This document shows positions 62,640 through 64,000 of a stretch of 64,000 nt of DNA, in pieces (positions within the stretch are counted from its first letter, which is position 1; each line of letters begins with the position of its first letter). The notes under the pieces are model-generated. The model was not told where the DNA came from and ran no database searches. It was given only the letters and a program-made list of their open reading frames with translations. A program made the position numbers and the translations under genes. Location: positions 80,414 through 144,413 of the forward strand of contig WIXG01000204.1 in NCBI GenBank assembly GCA_009869945.1, read 5' to 3'. The DNA comes from Mesaphorura yosii. Taxonomy: Eukaryota > Arthropoda > Collembola > Poduromorpha > Tullbergiidae.

Positions 62640-64000
62640 ATCTTGTCGACCTTAATTCAATTTCGATCATTACAGCTAAAAGTGTTGAACGATAGCTGGG
62701 GAAACGTTTACCGACTAATTGCTCGTGCAATTACAATCCTACCACAAATCAAACCCTGGCATTAGTATTTGTCGGGTTCTAGTGAATCCGAGCATTTCAT
62801 GAAACTAAAATAAACCTCAGTTATTCTTCACTATTTCGCACAGATTCCTCAATAAAGACTCAAAAAGCCATGTCAGTTTATTTTTTTTATATATCGTCAA
62901 ATCTTTTGTTGATGAAAGCTAAAAAAATATTTCAGGATTTTAGATTCCTTGTCAGAAAAGAACAAATCTGGCTAAATGCATTTAATGCTTCTAATGTTTT
63001 CGGCTTCATGGCAATAAATTTCATTCGAATTTCAAACCGAATGCAAGAGCAAAAGTTTTGGAAGCAGTGTTTGCGTAAACTTTGCATTTATTGGACAAAA
63101 GAGCGGAATCGGCGTCTCAGTCACATTTGGGAAACTTTTGTGCTGATTTATTGGACAAGGGACAGCCTTCAATAAATTACGAGGCCATTATGCCTGCCAA
63201 ACAATGAGAGGACGCCAACCAAAACTCAAACTATTTTAAAAGGACAAATTTACTACGGAAAAAGTTTAGCTCTCGCACGGAAGTCGGAATGAGTTTATGA
63301 AATTGGTCCAAATTGGGTAAGCGACCCGCTTTGGCTTCCGTCGTCGTTCGAAAATAGTGAAAGAAGCCTTTTTCTCAATGGGAATTTCGTTGGCAACGGC
63401 GAATTTGTTTTCCCCATCGCATGAATGAAATTTCAATTAATCTTGGGAAGTTTCCGTAAATACTCTGATGGGAAGAAGTTAATGCATGCAGTGGAAGGGT
63501 TAACCACCGAGTGCCGTCATTTATCACGAGTTTGGTCGTCGCGGAACGCGGAATTCGACCCGTATCAGGAAGGACGTTCTGAAATGATGGATGAGGATGG
63601 CCATCTCACATTTTGCTATGGTCCAGCGATTATTGTAATTACAGTTTGACAAGCACAAAAATAAGCGATCAAGGATTTGTCATTAATTACTAACATTGCT
63701 TACTTTGTGTAAGTTCGTGTTTGTTCAGAGAGCTCGTCCATACTGTGTAAACATTGTGAACAGGTAAATATTGGCAATACCCTCGTGCTATGCTGCTTCT
63801 TGCAGGCAATTCCAAATGTCCAAGCCCGCCCTTGTCCTGCTTGGTGTTGTACATTCCATGGTTCTGGGCTTCTGATTTGGAAGAAACTCTTTAATAATTT
63901 AATAGGATTTAGCCAACAAAAGAAATCCAATTTATTTTTCCGTCCACAAATTTCCAATTTGCTCCGCTCTCTTTTCATCGCTTATTCTCCGTAAATGGGG
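62640..64000. other. Intergenic to window end
   Basis: AT-rich sequence without a supportable gene. Frames at 62870-63175 and 63425-63649 have unbiased AT-driven composition and no signal, domain or splice context. Confidence 0.45.

Noticed and set aside
62870-63175. 101-codon AT-rich frame
   Set aside because: Composition follows base content, it has no homologous motif, and a stop-free run of this length is expected in such a region.

Overview
The window is animal nuclear DNA. Genes are split by many short GT-AG introns (mostly about 55-100 nt, with a few long ones), both strands are used, AATAAA signals follow the coding regions, and the proteins are typical of bilaterians. Several of them (a Fife/Piccolo-RIM protein, a divergent ionotropic receptor, an SMG7-like factor, a CCP6 carboxypeptidase) together suggest a compact arthropod genome, possibly a crustacean. 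The species cannot be fixed from sequence alone. Exon models below were joined by hand from splice sites and reading-frame phase. Every joined model gives a length divisible by three.

Layout. 1-1672 (+): 3' part of a low-complexity Ser/Thr/Ala-rich gene. 1845-3398 (-): two-pore-domain potassium channel, convergent with the first gene. 4230-17524 (-): a 14-exon gene for a 2613-residue Fife-type active-zone protein (Rab-binding helix, zinc finger, Gln-rich linkers, PDZ, C2). 18459-19376 (-): single-pass membrane protein. 20036-21542 (+): Jun with a recognisable promoter. 24423-25307 (+): secreted Tyr-rich protein. 25994-28438 (+): single-exon ionotropic receptor. 29114-29470 (+): small secreted protein. 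30888-34109 (+): secreted M1 aminopeptidase. 34521-37375 (-): Merlin. 39317-41935 (+): SMG7/EST1-like nonsense-mediated decay factor. 42492-43834 (-): unrecognised 376-residue protein. 46115-48490 (-): ELAV/Hu RNA-binding protein with a 42-nt cassette exon and probably a long 3'UTR. 52844-55821 (+): CCP6-like carboxypeptidase with an altered catalytic residue. 56483-58644 (+): CUB-trypsin serine protease. 62178-62540 (+): small Cys-rich secreted protein. The rest is intergenic DNA and long introns.

There is no operon-like logic. Several genes are neuronal or signalling genes (K2P channel, Fife, ELAV, ionotropic receptor, Jun, Merlin), but adjacency does not imply a shared pathway. The points most worth checking are the Glu-to-Gln change in CCP6, the Ca2+-ligand-poor single C2 domain and GC-AG intron of Fife, the ELAV cassette exon, the Jun promoter, the orphan 376-residue gene and a six-copy GCRATAAACT repeat near 60.2 kb. 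I found no CRISPR array, transposon, rRNA or credible tRNA, and no clearly new multi-gene system.
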